64,000 nucleotides of DNA from DATAUK01 sp036268295 (lineage in GTDB: Bacteria > Actinomycetota > Actinomycetes > JAFAQI01): positions 1 to 64,000 of the forward strand of contig DATAUK010000024.1 in NCBI GenBank assembly GCA_036268295.1, written 5' to 3'. Below the pieces are notes generated by a model. That model was not told the origin of the DNA. It did not search any database and worked only from the letters and a program-made list of their open reading frames with translations. Both the position numbers and the translations under genes were made by a program. Within the stretch, counting starts at the first letter, position 1; every line of letters begins with the position of its first letter. Positions 1-8,145 of this stretch are shown here, in pieces.

Positions 1-1493
1 CGTTTCAGGGAAAGCGCCACGCCAACAACGTCATCTACGCTCCACTTCGAGCAGGAGAACGCGTGCTCGGCGTGCTCACGGCATCCAATCGATCTGGCGA
101 CTCAGGTCCGTTCGAACGGAGCGACGTTCGCCTCCTGGAAGCGGCAGCGGACCAGCTAGCAGCGGCGTTGGAAAAGGGGCGTCTTGTTGAATCCCTACGA
201 CGGGCGGCCACCCTCGACACTCTGACGGGGCTCGCCAACCTCGAGAGCCTCCGCTCCTTCCTCGACACAACTCTTGAAGGATTCGCCGGCGGCGTTCTGA
301 TCTTGCTTAACCTGGATCGCTTCCATGAGGTCAACGACATGCTTGGCCATGACGCGGGCGACAAGGTTCTAGCTGAGGTGGCGCGACGGCTCGAGAGCGC
401 ACCAACCCAGGGCGCTCTCGTTGCACGCGTCGGCGGCGATCAATTCGCGATCGCAATTCCCGGTGCAGGTGGTAGCGAGGTTGCGCGTCTCGCCGCGATG
501 GCGGTCAAGTCGCGAGTAGATGGTTCGATCCGGCTTGCTGAGGTCAGCGCCGACGTAAGAGTCACAATCGGCATCTCACGCGCCCCTGATCACGGCAGCG
601 ACAGTGCAACCTTGCTTCGTCGGGCTGAGATGGCGATGACCGCCGCGAAGGGCACCACGACAGGTATCGGGGAATGGAAGCCTGACTACGAGCGCGACGG
701 AAGTCGCAGGCTGCAACTCTTGACTGGTTTGCGAGTCGCGCTTGGCGATGGATCCCTGCGGGTTGAGTACCAGCCGAAGATGCGGTTGGGCAATGGAGAC
801 GTAACTGGCTTCGAAGCTCTGGTGCGCTGGACGCATCCAGAGCTTGGCCCGATTTCACCAGCGGAGTTCGTACCACTGGCTGAAGCAACAGGGCTGATAT
901 CCGCACTGACGAGCACCGTACTAAGGCAGGCTCTGACCACGTGTCGCTCGTGGCATGACGCCGGCAAGCCGGTTGGTGTTGCTGTCAACGTGTCCGCGCG
1001 GAGCCTCGATGACAATGTCCTTGTTGGTCAGGTCGCAGCAATGCTGACGGCGACTGGGATCGAGTCGCGATGGCTGACATTGGAGATCACCGAGAGCAGC
1101 GTGATGGAGGATCACGTACAAAGCCTTGAGGTACTGCGCGAATTGCGAATGCTCGGTGTCCGGCTCTCAATCGATGACTTCGGTACCGGTTACTCATCGC
1201 TGCACCAACTACGCGGCTTGCCGGTGCACGAAGTCAAGATCGACCGGTCGTTCGTGGACACTGTCGACACCGACACCGCCGACCGCGCAGTGGTCCGGGC
1301 GGTCGTCGAGCTTTGCGAGTCACTCGGGCTGATCACGGTCGCTGAAGGCGTGGAAAAAGCGTCCCAGGCGTTCGCGCTTGAGACGCTTGGCGTCGACCAG
1401 GTGCAGGGCTACTTCCACGGGCGGCCGATGACGGAGGCCGCTGCAATGGAATGGCTCGCGCCACGACGAGTCGCGTCCTACGCGATCTCCTAG
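1..1493 (+). CDS. GAF-GGDEF-EAL cyclic-di-GMP signalling protein, 5' truncated by window
   Basis: The open frame runs in from base 3 without a start, so the N-terminus lies outside the window; the visible part is 496 residues. Residues 1-70 look like the end of a GAF sensory domain, followed by a GGDEF domain (about 75-230) and an EAL domain (about 235-485). The GGDEF signature is GGDQF (about 144-148) and no RxxD inhibitory site precedes it, so diguanylate cyclase activity is doubtful. The EAL domain keeps its usual catalytic landmarks: EAL at 271-273, NVSARS, EITES, IDDFGTGYSSL, KIDRSF and AEGVE. The likely role is a cytosolic c-di-GMP phosphodiesterase in which the degenerate GGDEF domain may act as a regulatory GTP-binding module (inference). 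Its base composition looks somewhat less GC-rich than the housekeeping genes to its right. Confidence 0.93.
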   Translation, partial: FQGKRHANNVIYAPLRAGERVLGVLTASNRSGDSGPFERSDVRLLEAAADQLAAALEKGRLVESLRRAATLDTLTGLANLESLRSFLDTTLEGFAGGVLILLNLDRFHEVNDMLGHDAGDKVLAEVARRLESAPTQGALVARVGGDQFAIAIPGAGGSEVARLAAMAVKSRVDGSIRLAEVSADVRVTIGISRAPDHGSDSATLLRRAEMAMTAAKGTTTGIGEWKPDYERDGSRRLQLLTGLRVALGDGSLRVEYQPKMRLGNGDVTGFEALVRWTHPELGPISPAEFVPLAEATGLISALTSTVLRQALTTCRSWHDAGKPVGVAVNVSARSLDDNVLVGQVAAMLTATGIESRWLTLEITESSVMEDHVQSLEVLRELRMLGVRLSIDDFGTGYSSLHQLRGLPVHEVKIDRSFVDTVDTDTADRAVVRAVVELCESLGLITVAEGVEKASQAFALETLGVDQVQGYFHGRPMTEAAAMEWLAPRRVASYAIS

Positions 1494-1511
1494 CGCGCAG
1501 GCGACATAGAA

Positions 1512-1553
1512 ATGGGCTAGGACTCGATGCTGCAGCACCGACTCCTAGCCCAT
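1512..1553 (+). terminator. Strong inverted repeat downstream of GGDEF-EAL gene
   Basis: Perfect 11-bp arms (ATGGGCTAGGA at 1512-1522 and TCCTAGCCCAT at 1543-1553) enclose a 20-base loop that contains a smaller palindrome (TGCTGCAGCA). It begins 18 bases after the stop codon. No T-run follows, so this would be a U-less actinobacterial-type terminator or an mRNA 3'-end structure. Confidence 0.5.
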
Positions 1554-1721
1554 CGAACAATGGTCGTCCTAGCTCCAGCCGTTCGATGCCTGCATGGCCG
1601 TTCACCTCCGCAATTCTCTGACGGACTGTTCCGTGTTGTTACTCAGTGTGCGGCATTTGGAGTAGTCATGGCTAGGCCGTATGGCCTAGATCTTCGCACA
1701 AGATTCGGACATTGGAGGACA

Positions 1722-1748
1722 CCCGATCAGGATTGGGGCAAATTTTTT
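1722..1748 (+). terminator. Possible intrinsic terminator (hairpin plus six T)
   Basis: A 6-bp stem (CCCGAT at 1722-1727, ATTGGG at 1732-1737, one G-T pair) with a 4-base loop is followed after GCAAA by TTTTTT at 1743-1748. T-runs are rare in this window. If real, it would end a plus-strand transcript about 255 bases after the GGDEF-EAL stop, which would fit a long 3' UTR or a separate small RNA. Confidence 0.35.
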
Positions 1749-1822
1749 AGGCCGTTCGGCTCAACCAATGACGGCCAGATGCCGATACCGGCGAGTACGG
1801 TTGCGGTGTCGCAAGCTGCGCC

Positions 1823-2605
1823 TTACCCAACGATTTCGCGGGCCCGGGCAAAGACGGCGTCGAGCATCGGCTCGGTCAGCCGGCCGGTGAAGGTGTTCTG
1901 CTGACTCGGGTGATAAGACCCCAGGACGGCCAACCCATCGGCGGTCCCGGCCTCGGCCAGATGCCCAAACGAGGGCCGGCATGCTGGAACGTCGTACCCC
2001 ACTGCCGCCAGCGCCGGCCACAACGTGGTCCAGGCGAAGCCACCTAACGCCACCACCACCTGCAACGTTGGTCGCAACAGAATCAGCTCTCGCTCCAGCC
2101 ACGGCCGGCACGTGTCGCGCTCTCCCGGCGTCGGCTTGTTCGCGGGCGGCGCGCATCGAACCGCGGCCAGCATCCGCACGTCGAGCAGCTCTTGACCATC
2201 GTCGGCACGCACTGATGTCGCCAGTTTGGCTAGCCCGGCCCGATGGAGCGCCCGAAACAGCCAGTCGCCACTGCGGTCACCGGTGAACACCCGACCGGTG
2301 CGGTTGCCGCCATGCGCCGCCGGCGCCAAGCCGACGACCGCGATGTGCGCGTCGGCCGGCCCCCAACCGGTGATCGGCCGGCCCCAGTAGGTCTCGGTGG
2401 CGAACGACGCGCGCCTTTTGGCGGCGACCTCCTCGCGCCACTCGACGAGCCGGACGCACGCTCGACACATGGACACCACTGCGTCGAGCTGATCCATCGA
2501 CGGTGCGGCCGCCGCCAGCCGCACGACATCAGCCCTGGTCACGGCGATCGGGGTGCGCCGGTCGGCGAAGTCACCCGGCCAGCCGGTCCCAGGCGCCACC
2601 ACCAT
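1823..2605 (-). CDS. udgB: Uracil-DNA glycosylase, family 5 (UDGb type)
   Basis: This 260-residue protein probably removes uracil and related deaminated bases from DNA as the first step of base excision repair. It carries the family 5 signature GLAPAAHGGNRTGRVFTGDR at about residues 94-113, the late motif GSYHPSQQNTF, and cysteines arranged for an iron-sulfur cluster (CRAC near 48-51, then CAPP and TCRPW in the middle third). Length is normal for the family. The ATG at 2605 is the first start that leaves the N-terminal Cys region intact; no strong ribosome-binding site precedes it. It is transcribed in the same direction as ppx but separated by about 107 bp in which I see nothing distinct. 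Confidence 0.93.
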   Translation of the reverse strand: MVVAPGTGWPGDFADRRTPIAVTRADVVRLAAAAPSMDQLDAVVSMCRACVRLVEWREEVAAKRRASFATETYWGRPITGWGPADAHIAVVGLAPAAHGGNRTGRVFTGDRSGDWLFRALHRAGLAKLATSVRADDGQELLDVRMLAAVRCAPPANKPTPGERDTCRPWLERELILLRPTLQVVVALGGFAWTTLWPALAAVGYDVPACRPSFGHLAEAGTADGLAVLGSYHPSQQNTFTGRLTEPMLDAVFARAREIVG

Positions 2606-2712
2606 CGCGCTATCCCATCACCCAGGTCTGCCTGAATGGCGCGCACGTCGTTGTCGCGCGCCGCGCGTCATCTCGACGAGGTGTAGAGCACCGCAGCAAG
2701 TCGGCCGTGATG

Positions 2713-3639
2713 TCAGCGATCGGCGCTGAAGGCAATCCCGTCAAGGATGTCGTGCTCGCTGGCGACGACCGACTCGAAGCCACATCGCCGCATGATCGTG
2801 TCGAGCACGAGCGCACCGCCGCCGATCACGTCAACGCGACCCGGATGCATCACCGGGATCGCGGCGCGCTCCGCGTGCGATGCCCTAAGCAATCGTTGTG
2901 TAATAACCGAAACCTGCTCGACCGGCACCCGGGCGTGATGGATCCTCATCGGGTCATACTCGGCCAATCCCAGGGCAAGGGCGACCACCGTCGTGACCGA
3001 TCCGGCCAGACCCACCAAGGTGTTCGCCTGACCGACCGGCACCTCTGTCGAGGCGTCATCGACCGCCGCTTCGATGTCGGCGACGGCTGCGGCGATCTGC
3101 GACGCCGTCGGCGGGTTGTCCTGCAGGTGCCGCTCGGTCAGCCGCACACACCCGATGTCGACCGAGCGGGCGGCGCGCAAGCCGTCATCGTCGCCGATCA
3201 CGAACTCGGTCGACCCGCCGCCGATATCAACGACGAGGTACGGCGCGGCGAGCTGCGCCGTACCTTGCAGCTCACGGGTCGCGCCCTCGAACGACAGTGC
3301 GGCTTCCTCGTCACCCGAGATGACTTCCGGCTCGACACCGAGCCGGTCGAGCACCCCCGAGACGAACACGTCCCGATTCGCCGCGTCGCGGGTCGCGCTG
3401 GTCGCGACCATCCGGGTTCGCGCGACTTCGAGTGAGGTGATCGCTGCGGCGTAGTCATCGAGGACCGCGAAGGTCCTCGCCAGCGCGGCGTCGGCAAGCC
3501 GACCGGTCCGGTCGACACCCTCGCCGAGCCGCACCACCTCCATCCGGCGGACCACATCGGTCAGGCTGGCGCAGTCGACGTCGGCGACGAGCAAACGCAA
3601 CGAGTTCGTGCCACAGTCGAGTGCGGCGACCCGCGTCAT
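2713..3639 (-). CDS. ppx: Exopolyphosphatase / Ppx-GppA phosphatase
   Basis: This 308-residue protein belongs to the ASKHA-fold Ppx/GppA family, which hydrolyses polyphosphate or pppGpp in the cytosol. The start is taken at ATG 3639 because the protein then opens with MTRVAALDCGTNSLRLLVAD, the family phosphate-binding loop, and because this ATG overlaps the upstream DUF501 stop by 4 bp. The second nucleotide-binding loop DIGGGSTEF is present near residue 136. It is shorter than E. coli Ppx but matches the short actinobacterial form. It is the last gene of a tightly packed eno-ftsB-DUF501-ppx run. Confidence 0.93.
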   Translation of the reverse strand: MTRVAALDCGTNSLRLLVADVDCASLTDVVRRMEVVRLGEGVDRTGRLADAALARTFAVLDDYAAAITSLEVARTRMVATSATRDAANRDVFVSGVLDRLGVEPEVISGDEEAALSFEGATRELQGTAQLAAPYLVVDIGGGSTEFVIGDDDGLRAARSVDIGCVRLTERHLQDNPPTASQIAAAVADIEAAVDDASTEVPVGQANTLVGLAGSVTTVVALALGLAEYDPMRIHHARVPVEQVSVITQRLLRASHAERAAIPVMHPGRVDVIGGGALVLDTIMRRCGFESVVASEHDILDGIAFSADR

Positions 3640-4151
3640 CCGGCCGCCGATTCGCCGGCCAGTTCGACGCATGGTCCGTCAACGGCCCAATCGTCGAGGA
3701 TCGCGAGCGCCTCGTCTCCGAAAGGGTTGACGCCTGGTCCGGCGGCGAGCGAATGGGCGACCAGAACGTGCAGGCACTTCACCCGTCGCGGCATCCCACC
3801 GGCGGTCACCTCAGTGCCGAGCGACTCGATCTCGTTGCGACGAGCCAGGTAGTCCTCGTGCGCCGCCTGGTAACGGGTGGCGAGGTCCGGGTCGGCGCCG
3901 AGTCGTGCGGTCATTTCACGCATCAGCCCAGAGGCTTCGAGCCGGCCGACCGCCGAACGGGCTCGCGGGCAGGTCAGATAGAACAGCGTCGGGAACGGCG
4001 TACCGTCCGCCAGCCGTGGCGCGGTCTCAACGACGTCTGGCAAGCCGCACCCGCAACGATGCGCTACCTGCCGCGTCGCTCGCGGCGGCCGGTGGAGCTG
4101 AGCAGCGACGGTCGCCAGGTCGTCCGAAGCGATTTCACTCAGTGTGACCAC
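3636..4151 (-). CDS. DUF501 family protein
   Basis: This protein of about 171 residues belongs to the actinobacterial DUF501 family, which has no established function. It carries the conserved CGCGLP and FPTLFYLTCP segments and a C-terminal CLHVLVAHSLA segment. The reading frame is open further upstream, but family members start close to this point. I take GTG 4151, which gives a 17-bp overlap with the end of the ftsB-like gene; the ribosome-binding site there is weak (AAGA). The gene lies between ftsB and ppx, the usual actinobacterial arrangement, and overlaps ppx by 4 bp, so translational coupling is likely. Confidence 0.85.
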   Translation of the reverse strand: MVTLSEIASDDLATVAAQLHRPPRATRQVAHRCGCGLPDVVETAPRLADGTPFPTLFYLTCPRARSAVGRLEASGLMREMTARLGADPDLATRYQAAHEDYLARRNEIESLGTEVTAGGMPRRVKCLHVLVAHSLAAGPGVNPFGDEALAILDDWAVDGPCVELAGESAAG

Positions 4152-4662
4152 TCTTGGTTGGCGATGCGTTGCCGGCGACCTGGATCGACTGCCAGAGCTG
4201 GGAGTACCACGGTCCGGCCGTCGCCGTCGCGTGCTGGCGCGCCACGCTGGCCTTGACTGCCGCGTCCGAGCGCCCGAGCACGACATGGGAGGTATGGCCG
4301 GGCAACACGTAATGAAGCCGCTGGTGCGCCTGAGACGCGATATAGCTCGGCTGCTGCCACCGCTTGTCCTGTGCGTTCAGCTTGCTGAGTCGCTGCTCGG
4401 TCTGCTGGGTCTGCACCCGAAGTGCGGAAATATCGCTGCGCTGGCCCAGCCAGATCTTGAACGGCACCGCCACCGCGACGATCACCGACGCCACTGCCAG
4501 CACGAGGATCGCGGCGCGCGCGGTCAGCGTCGTGCCGCGACCGGCGGACTCGCTTTTCGTCGCGACCCGGCGGGTCGGGCTTGCCGAGCGGCCGCCCGGT
4601 GCCCGGGATTTGGTAGGTCGCTTTGCCGACGGGCGACGGCCGGCAGAGTCCTCGCGGCTCAT
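4135..4662 (-). CDS. ftsB: FtsB/DivIC-type septum formation initiator
   Basis: This 175-residue bitopic membrane protein should act in the divisome with FtsL and FtsQ. The N-terminal 45 residues are basic and disordered (Ser, Arg, Lys and Pro rich). One transmembrane segment follows (about 48-72, AAILVLAVASVIVAVAVPF), then a coiled-coil segment (DISALRVQTQQTEQRLSKLN) and an extracytoplasmic tail including RLHYVLPG, which resembles the conserved Y-x-x-PGE region of FtsB/DivIC. It sits immediately after eno: its ATG shares one base with the eno stop codon. The eno-ftsB-DUF501-ppx order is typical of actinobacteria. Confidence 0.88.
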   Translation of the reverse strand: MSREDSAGRRPSAKRPTKSRAPGGRSASPTRRVATKSESAGRGTTLTARAAILVLAVASVIVAVAVPFKIWLGQRSDISALRVQTQQTEQRLSKLNAQDKRWQQPSYIASQAHQRLHYVLPGHTSHVVLGRSDAAVKASVARQHATATAGPWYSQLWQSIQVAGNASPTKSGHTE

Positions 4663-5945
4663 CAGCGGGCCGCCGCAGCTCGCGGGAACGCGCCCGACCC
4701 GGCATATCTCGCGGCGTCGTCGAGGATGGCCTCGATTCGCAGCAGCTGGTTGAACTTCGCGACCCGCTCGCTTCGCGCCGGCGCGCCGGCCTTGATCTGG
4801 CCGCAGTTGGTCGCCACCGCGAGATCCGCGATCGTCGTGTCCTCCGTCTCGCCGGAACGATGGCTCATCATGCAGCGCAAACCGTTACGGTGCGCCAAAT
4901 CGACCGCGTCGAGCGTCTCGGACAGAGTGCCGATCTGGTTGACCTTCACCAGCAGCGCATTGGCCGAAGACTCACGCACACCGCGAGCGATGCGTTCGGG
5001 ATTGGTCACGAACAGGTCATCGCCGACGAGCTGCACCCGATCGCCGATCGAGGCGGTCAGCTGCTGCCAACCGGCCCAGTCGTCTTCGGCGAGCGGGTCC
5101 TCAAACGACACGATCGGGTACGCCGTCAACAGCTCGCCGTAGTAGCTCGCCATGTCGGCAGCGCTGCGCTCGCCGCCCTCGAAGCGGTAGCTGCCGGCGG
5201 TGAAGAACTCGGTCGCTGCCGCGTCGATCGCCAGCGCGACGTCGGTGCCGGGGGCGAAGCCGGCCTTGCCGATGGCCTCCATGATCAGGTCGAGCGCGTC
5301 GCGGTTGGTCGGCAGGTCCGGCGCGAACCCGCCCTCGTCGCCCAAGCCGGTGCTCAGGCCGCGGCCCTTGAGCACAGCCTTCAACGAGTGATAGACCTCG
5401 GCGCCCCAGCGCAGCGCATCGCGGAAGGTGCTCGCACCGACCGGCGCAACCATGAACTCCTGGATGTCGACGTTGGTGTCGGAGTGGGCGCCGCCGTTAA
5501 GGATGTTCATCATCGGCACCGGCAGCAGGTGGGCGTGCGCACCACCGACGTAACGGAACAGCGGAAGCTCACTGGCCTCGGCGGCGGCATGGGCAACCGC
5601 GAGCGAGACGCCGAGGATCGCGTTGGCACCGAGGCGGCTCTTGTCGGGGGTGCCGTCGAGGTCGATCAACACCTGGTCGAGAACGCGCTGTTCGGTTGCC
5701 TCGAGACCGATGATCTCGGGCGCGATCTCCTCGTGCACCGCAGTAACCGCGAGCTCGACGCCTTTGCCGGCGTACCGCTCGCCGCCGTCACGCTTCTCGA
5801 CCGCCTCGAATGCCCCGGTCGATGCACCGCTGGGCACCGCCGCACGTCCGATCGTGTCGTCGTCGAGCAACACTTCGACCTCGATGGTCGGGTTGCCGCG
5901 CGAGTCGAGAATCTCGCGGGCGGCGACACCGGCAATACTTGGCAC
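4662..5945 (-). CDS. eno: Enolase
   Basis: This 427-residue enzyme converts 2-phosphoglycerate to phosphoenolpyruvate in glycolysis. The N-terminus AGVAAREILDSRGNPTIEVE, the loop GASTGAFEAVEKRDG, the metal ligands around SFEDP, and the signature SHRSGETEDTTIADLAV with the following GQIKAGAP are all intact. The frame extends 19 codons upstream to 6002, but GTG 5945 is preferred because AAGGAG lies 9 bases upstream and the protein then begins at the usual family position. It heads the compact eno-ftsB-DUF501-ppx group. The 95 bp separating it from mazG probably hold its promoter. Confidence 0.97.
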   Translation of the reverse strand: MPSIAGVAAREILDSRGNPTIEVEVLLDDDTIGRAAVPSGASTGAFEAVEKRDGGERYAGKGVELAVTAVHEEIAPEIIGLEATEQRVLDQVLIDLDGTPDKSRLGANAILGVSLAVAHAAAEASELPLFRYVGGAHAHLLPVPMMNILNGGAHSDTNVDIQEFMVAPVGASTFRDALRWGAEVYHSLKAVLKGRGLSTGLGDEGGFAPDLPTNRDALDLIMEAIGKAGFAPGTDVALAIDAAATEFFTAGSYRFEGGERSAADMASYYGELLTAYPIVSFEDPLAEDDWAGWQQLTASIGDRVQLVGDDLFVTNPERIARGVRESSANALLVKVNQIGTLSETLDAVDLAHRNGLRCMMSHRSGETEDTTIADLAVATNCGQIKAGAPARSERVAKFNQLLRIEAILDDAARYAGSGAFPRAAAAR

Positions 5946-6040
5946 GTCCGTGGGCTCCTTGCACGGGGAAGCAGGCTCGGAAAGCCTATCGCCGGTTGCC
6001 ATGATGGCTCGGCAACCCGCCCAATCCGGTGGAAACGCTG

Positions 6041-7087
6041 CTAACCGGCCGGCTCCGGCAATCGCGCAGCCCGGCCACGCGAGTCGCTCGTGGCAACCTC
6101 ATCACGGAACCGCCGCGCCCTCGCGCGCAGCGCTGCCTCGGCGTCGATCCCATGGCTGCTCATCTCGACGACTGTGGCCCAGAGCAGCTCGCCTGCCGAC
6201 TCCGCCGACGGCATTCCCTTGAAGTCGGCCAGCGGCTCGGAAAGCGAGCGTGCCGGCGGGTCGAAGCTGCCGACGCGCGCGGCCTTTCGCTGTAAGGTCG
6301 CTGCCAGCGTCAGCGCCGGCGCGGCCAGCGCGACGTTCGACACCACTGAGGCATCGCCACGCTCGGTGGCCTTGATGGTCTCCCAGTCGGCGTTGACGTC
6401 CGCCTCGCCGCTGACCTCGAGGCCGTCGAAGACGTGCGGGTGACGCCGGCGCAGTTTGTCGACCAGACCGTTCGCGACGTCGTCGACGGTCCAGCGCTGC
6501 TCGGCCGGCAGCTCCTCGGCAAGGCGCGCGTGGAACGCAACCTGGAACAGCACGTCGCCGATCTCTTCACGCAGGCCGGCAGTGTCGGCGTCCTCGATCG
6601 CCTGGAACGCCTCGTAGGCCTCTTCCAGCAGGTACGGCGCCAAGCTCTGGTGGTCCTGCCGCGCGTCCCAGGGACAGCCGCCCGGCGAGCGCAACCGGTC
6701 GACGGTCGCGACGACGTCGAGCAGTCGAGCGCCGGGCAGATCCCAGCTCCCGCACACCACGTCCACGTCGATCCCGGCGGTGTCATCAGCGCTCGCCAAC
6801 GACGCCGCGACGTCCTCAGCCAGCTGGGTCGCGTGCTCGTCGGCGCCGAGCCACCGGGTCACCGTGCCGGTCTCGTCGGCCGCATCGACCAGTTCGGCCG
6901 CGATGGCCATCGAGCCCGCTGCGGCACTGAGTCGGGTCGCCACTCCAGCGGCAGTCAGCACCTCGACATCAGGCGATTCGAGGTCGCCGACAAACACCGG
7001 CCCGGCGCGAAGGGCGACCCAGGCGTCCGCGCACAGCAGGCCCGCGGCAACCCGAGGACTGGTCAGCAGCAGGACGAGCCGGCTCAC
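6041..7087 (-). CDS. mazG: Nucleoside triphosphate pyrophosphohydrolase MazG
   Basis: This 348-residue protein hydrolyses NTPs or dNTPs to monophosphates and pyrophosphate, for example to clear damaged nucleotides. The C-terminal half is the MazG all-alpha fold, starting at GGCPWDARQDHQSLAPYL. The metal-binding pattern is EEAYEAF followed by REEIGD. The first 120 residues (SRLVLLLTSPRVAAGLL onward) form the actinobacterial N-terminal extension with no catalytic motif I recognise. Its ATG overlaps the stop of the upstream SurA-like lipoprotein gene by 4 bp, indicating one operon downstream of mfd. Confidence 0.93.
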   Translation of the reverse strand: MSRLVLLLTSPRVAAGLLCADAWVALRAGPVFVGDLESPDVEVLTAAGVATRLSAAAGSMAIAAELVDAADETGTVTRWLGADEHATQLAEDVAASLASADDTAGIDVDVVCGSWDLPGARLLDVVATVDRLRSPGGCPWDARQDHQSLAPYLLEEAYEAFQAIEDADTAGLREEIGDVLFQVAFHARLAEELPAEQRWTVDDVANGLVDKLRRRHPHVFDGLEVSGEADVNADWETIKATERGDASVVSNVALAAPALTLAATLQRKAARVGSFDPPARSLSEPLADFKGMPSAESAGELLWATVVEMSSHGIDAEAALRARARRFRDEVATSDSRGRAARLPEPAG

Positions 7088-8106
7088 CCGGGCGAGCTGG
7101 CGGCGGTGCTTGGCGTCGAGCCGGCTCCGGAGCTGACCGCGCTGGGAGCTGCCACGACAGCCTGCGTGGCGTTGTCCCAGCGGCCATACCGCGGGCTGAC
7201 GTGGACCCCGATCTTGGTTGCCTCGGCGCCCAACGTCTTGGTCAGCAGGGTGGTCGCCTGCGACGCGAACAGCGCGTCACGCAACTGGGTCGTCACGGCC
7301 GAGACCGGCTGCACTTTGCGCTTGATGATGTGCAGCACGACGTACTGCGTGCTGGAGTGCGCAACCAGGAAGGTTCCGGGCTTGAGCGCAACGCCCTTGC
7401 CGACGACCTTCTGGACCTGGCTGGTCCCGACGAAGCCAACCACTCCGCCCTGAGCCTTGGTCGCAGTGTCGAGCGAGTCCTTGGTCGCCAGCGTGGCGAA
7501 CTGCGCCGGGTTACGGCGCACCTGGGCGAGGATGTGATCGGCGAGCGGCTTCTTGGCGACCGCGATCTGCGCGATGTCGAGCTGGTCGAACTGGTCGATG
7601 TCCTTCTGGTATTCCGTCGCGAGCTGGGCGGGTGTTGCCGGCAGGTTGGCGATCAGCGAGGTGCCGATCTTCTGCTGCAACGCGGCGTAGCGGATGAAGC
7701 CAGGCAGCTGGGCCTGGGTCACCCCGCCCTGCGCGGCTTGGGTCTGCAGCGCGGCAAGGCTGCCGGCCTGCTGGACGAACTCGGCCGTCTGCTGGCTGAT
7801 GTCCTGCGCCGTGACCGTGACATGACGGTCCGCGGCGACCTTGTTGATGAGGTCGACGGAGATCAGGTGGCCGAGCAGCTCACGGGTGAAGGTCGCGCGG
7901 TCGAAGCCTTGGGTCTTCGCCAGCTCGCCGTTGGCCAGCGACTCGGTGACCTGAGACTGCAGCTGCCCGGTCGTGATGCGCTGGCTGCCGATCAGCGCGG
8001 CTGCGCCAGGACTTGTAGCGCTGCTGCCGCCGCTGCACGCCGAGAGCACCGGCAAAGTGGCGAAGGCGACGACGGCAAGCGCGCTCAGACGCAGACGGTT
8101 AGGCAC
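7084..8106 (-). CDS. SurA-like lipoprotein with parvulin-type domain
   Basis: This 340-residue exported protein is probably a periplasm-facing chaperone or peptidyl-prolyl isomerase. The first 24 residues are a lipoprotein signal with lipobox LSAC, so the mature protein should be lipid-anchored at Cys 24. Residues about 40-190 match a SurA N-terminal chaperone domain (RITTGQLQSQVTESL, LLGHLISVDLINKVA). Residues about 200-300 read as a rotamase/PpiC-like domain (KDSLDTATKAQGGVVGFVG then VLHIIKRK), somewhat degenerate. The last 30 residues are Ala/Ser/Pro rich. It lies between mfd and mazG, as in other actinobacteria, and overlaps mazG by 4 bp. Confidence 0.85.
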   Translation of the reverse strand: MPNRLRLSALAVVAFATLPVLSACSGGSSATSPGAAALIGSQRITTGQLQSQVTESLANGELAKTQGFDRATFTRELLGHLISVDLINKVAADRHVTVTAQDISQQTAEFVQQAGSLAALQTQAAQGGVTQAQLPGFIRYAALQQKIGTSLIANLPATPAQLATEYQKDIDQFDQLDIAQIAVAKKPLADHILAQVRRNPAQFATLATKDSLDTATKAQGGVVGFVGTSQVQKVVGKGVALKPGTFLVAHSSTQYVVLHIIKRKVQPVSAVTTQLRDALFASQATTLLTKTLGAEATKIGVHVSPRYGRWDNATQAVVAAPSAVSSGAGSTPSTAASSPG

Positions 8107-8145
8107 GAGGAGCCAGGTTACAGGGGCAGCCTGTGAGTGAGCTCC

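Larger units (their letters stand above)
1494..1822. other. Noncoding interval with several hairpins
   Basis: About 330 bp lie between the stop of the GGDEF-EAL gene and the convergent uracil-DNA glycosylase. I see no convincing gene; the 125-codon plus-strand frame across it runs antisense into the glycosylase and resembles nothing. The interval is visibly more AT-rich than its surroundings. It contains inverted repeats at 1512-1553, 1621-1634 and 1672-1689, and a hairpin followed by a T-run at 1722-1748. It could hold a terminator region or a small RNA. Confidence 0.5.

Noticed and set aside
2503..3435. 310-codon plus-strand open frame
   Set aside because: It is antisense to ppx; the Arg/Asp/His-rich translation has no homology I recognise.
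4623..6044. 473-codon plus-strand open frame opposite enolase
   Set aside because: The minus-strand enolase is unmistakable; the plus frame has shadow-type composition and no family resemblance.
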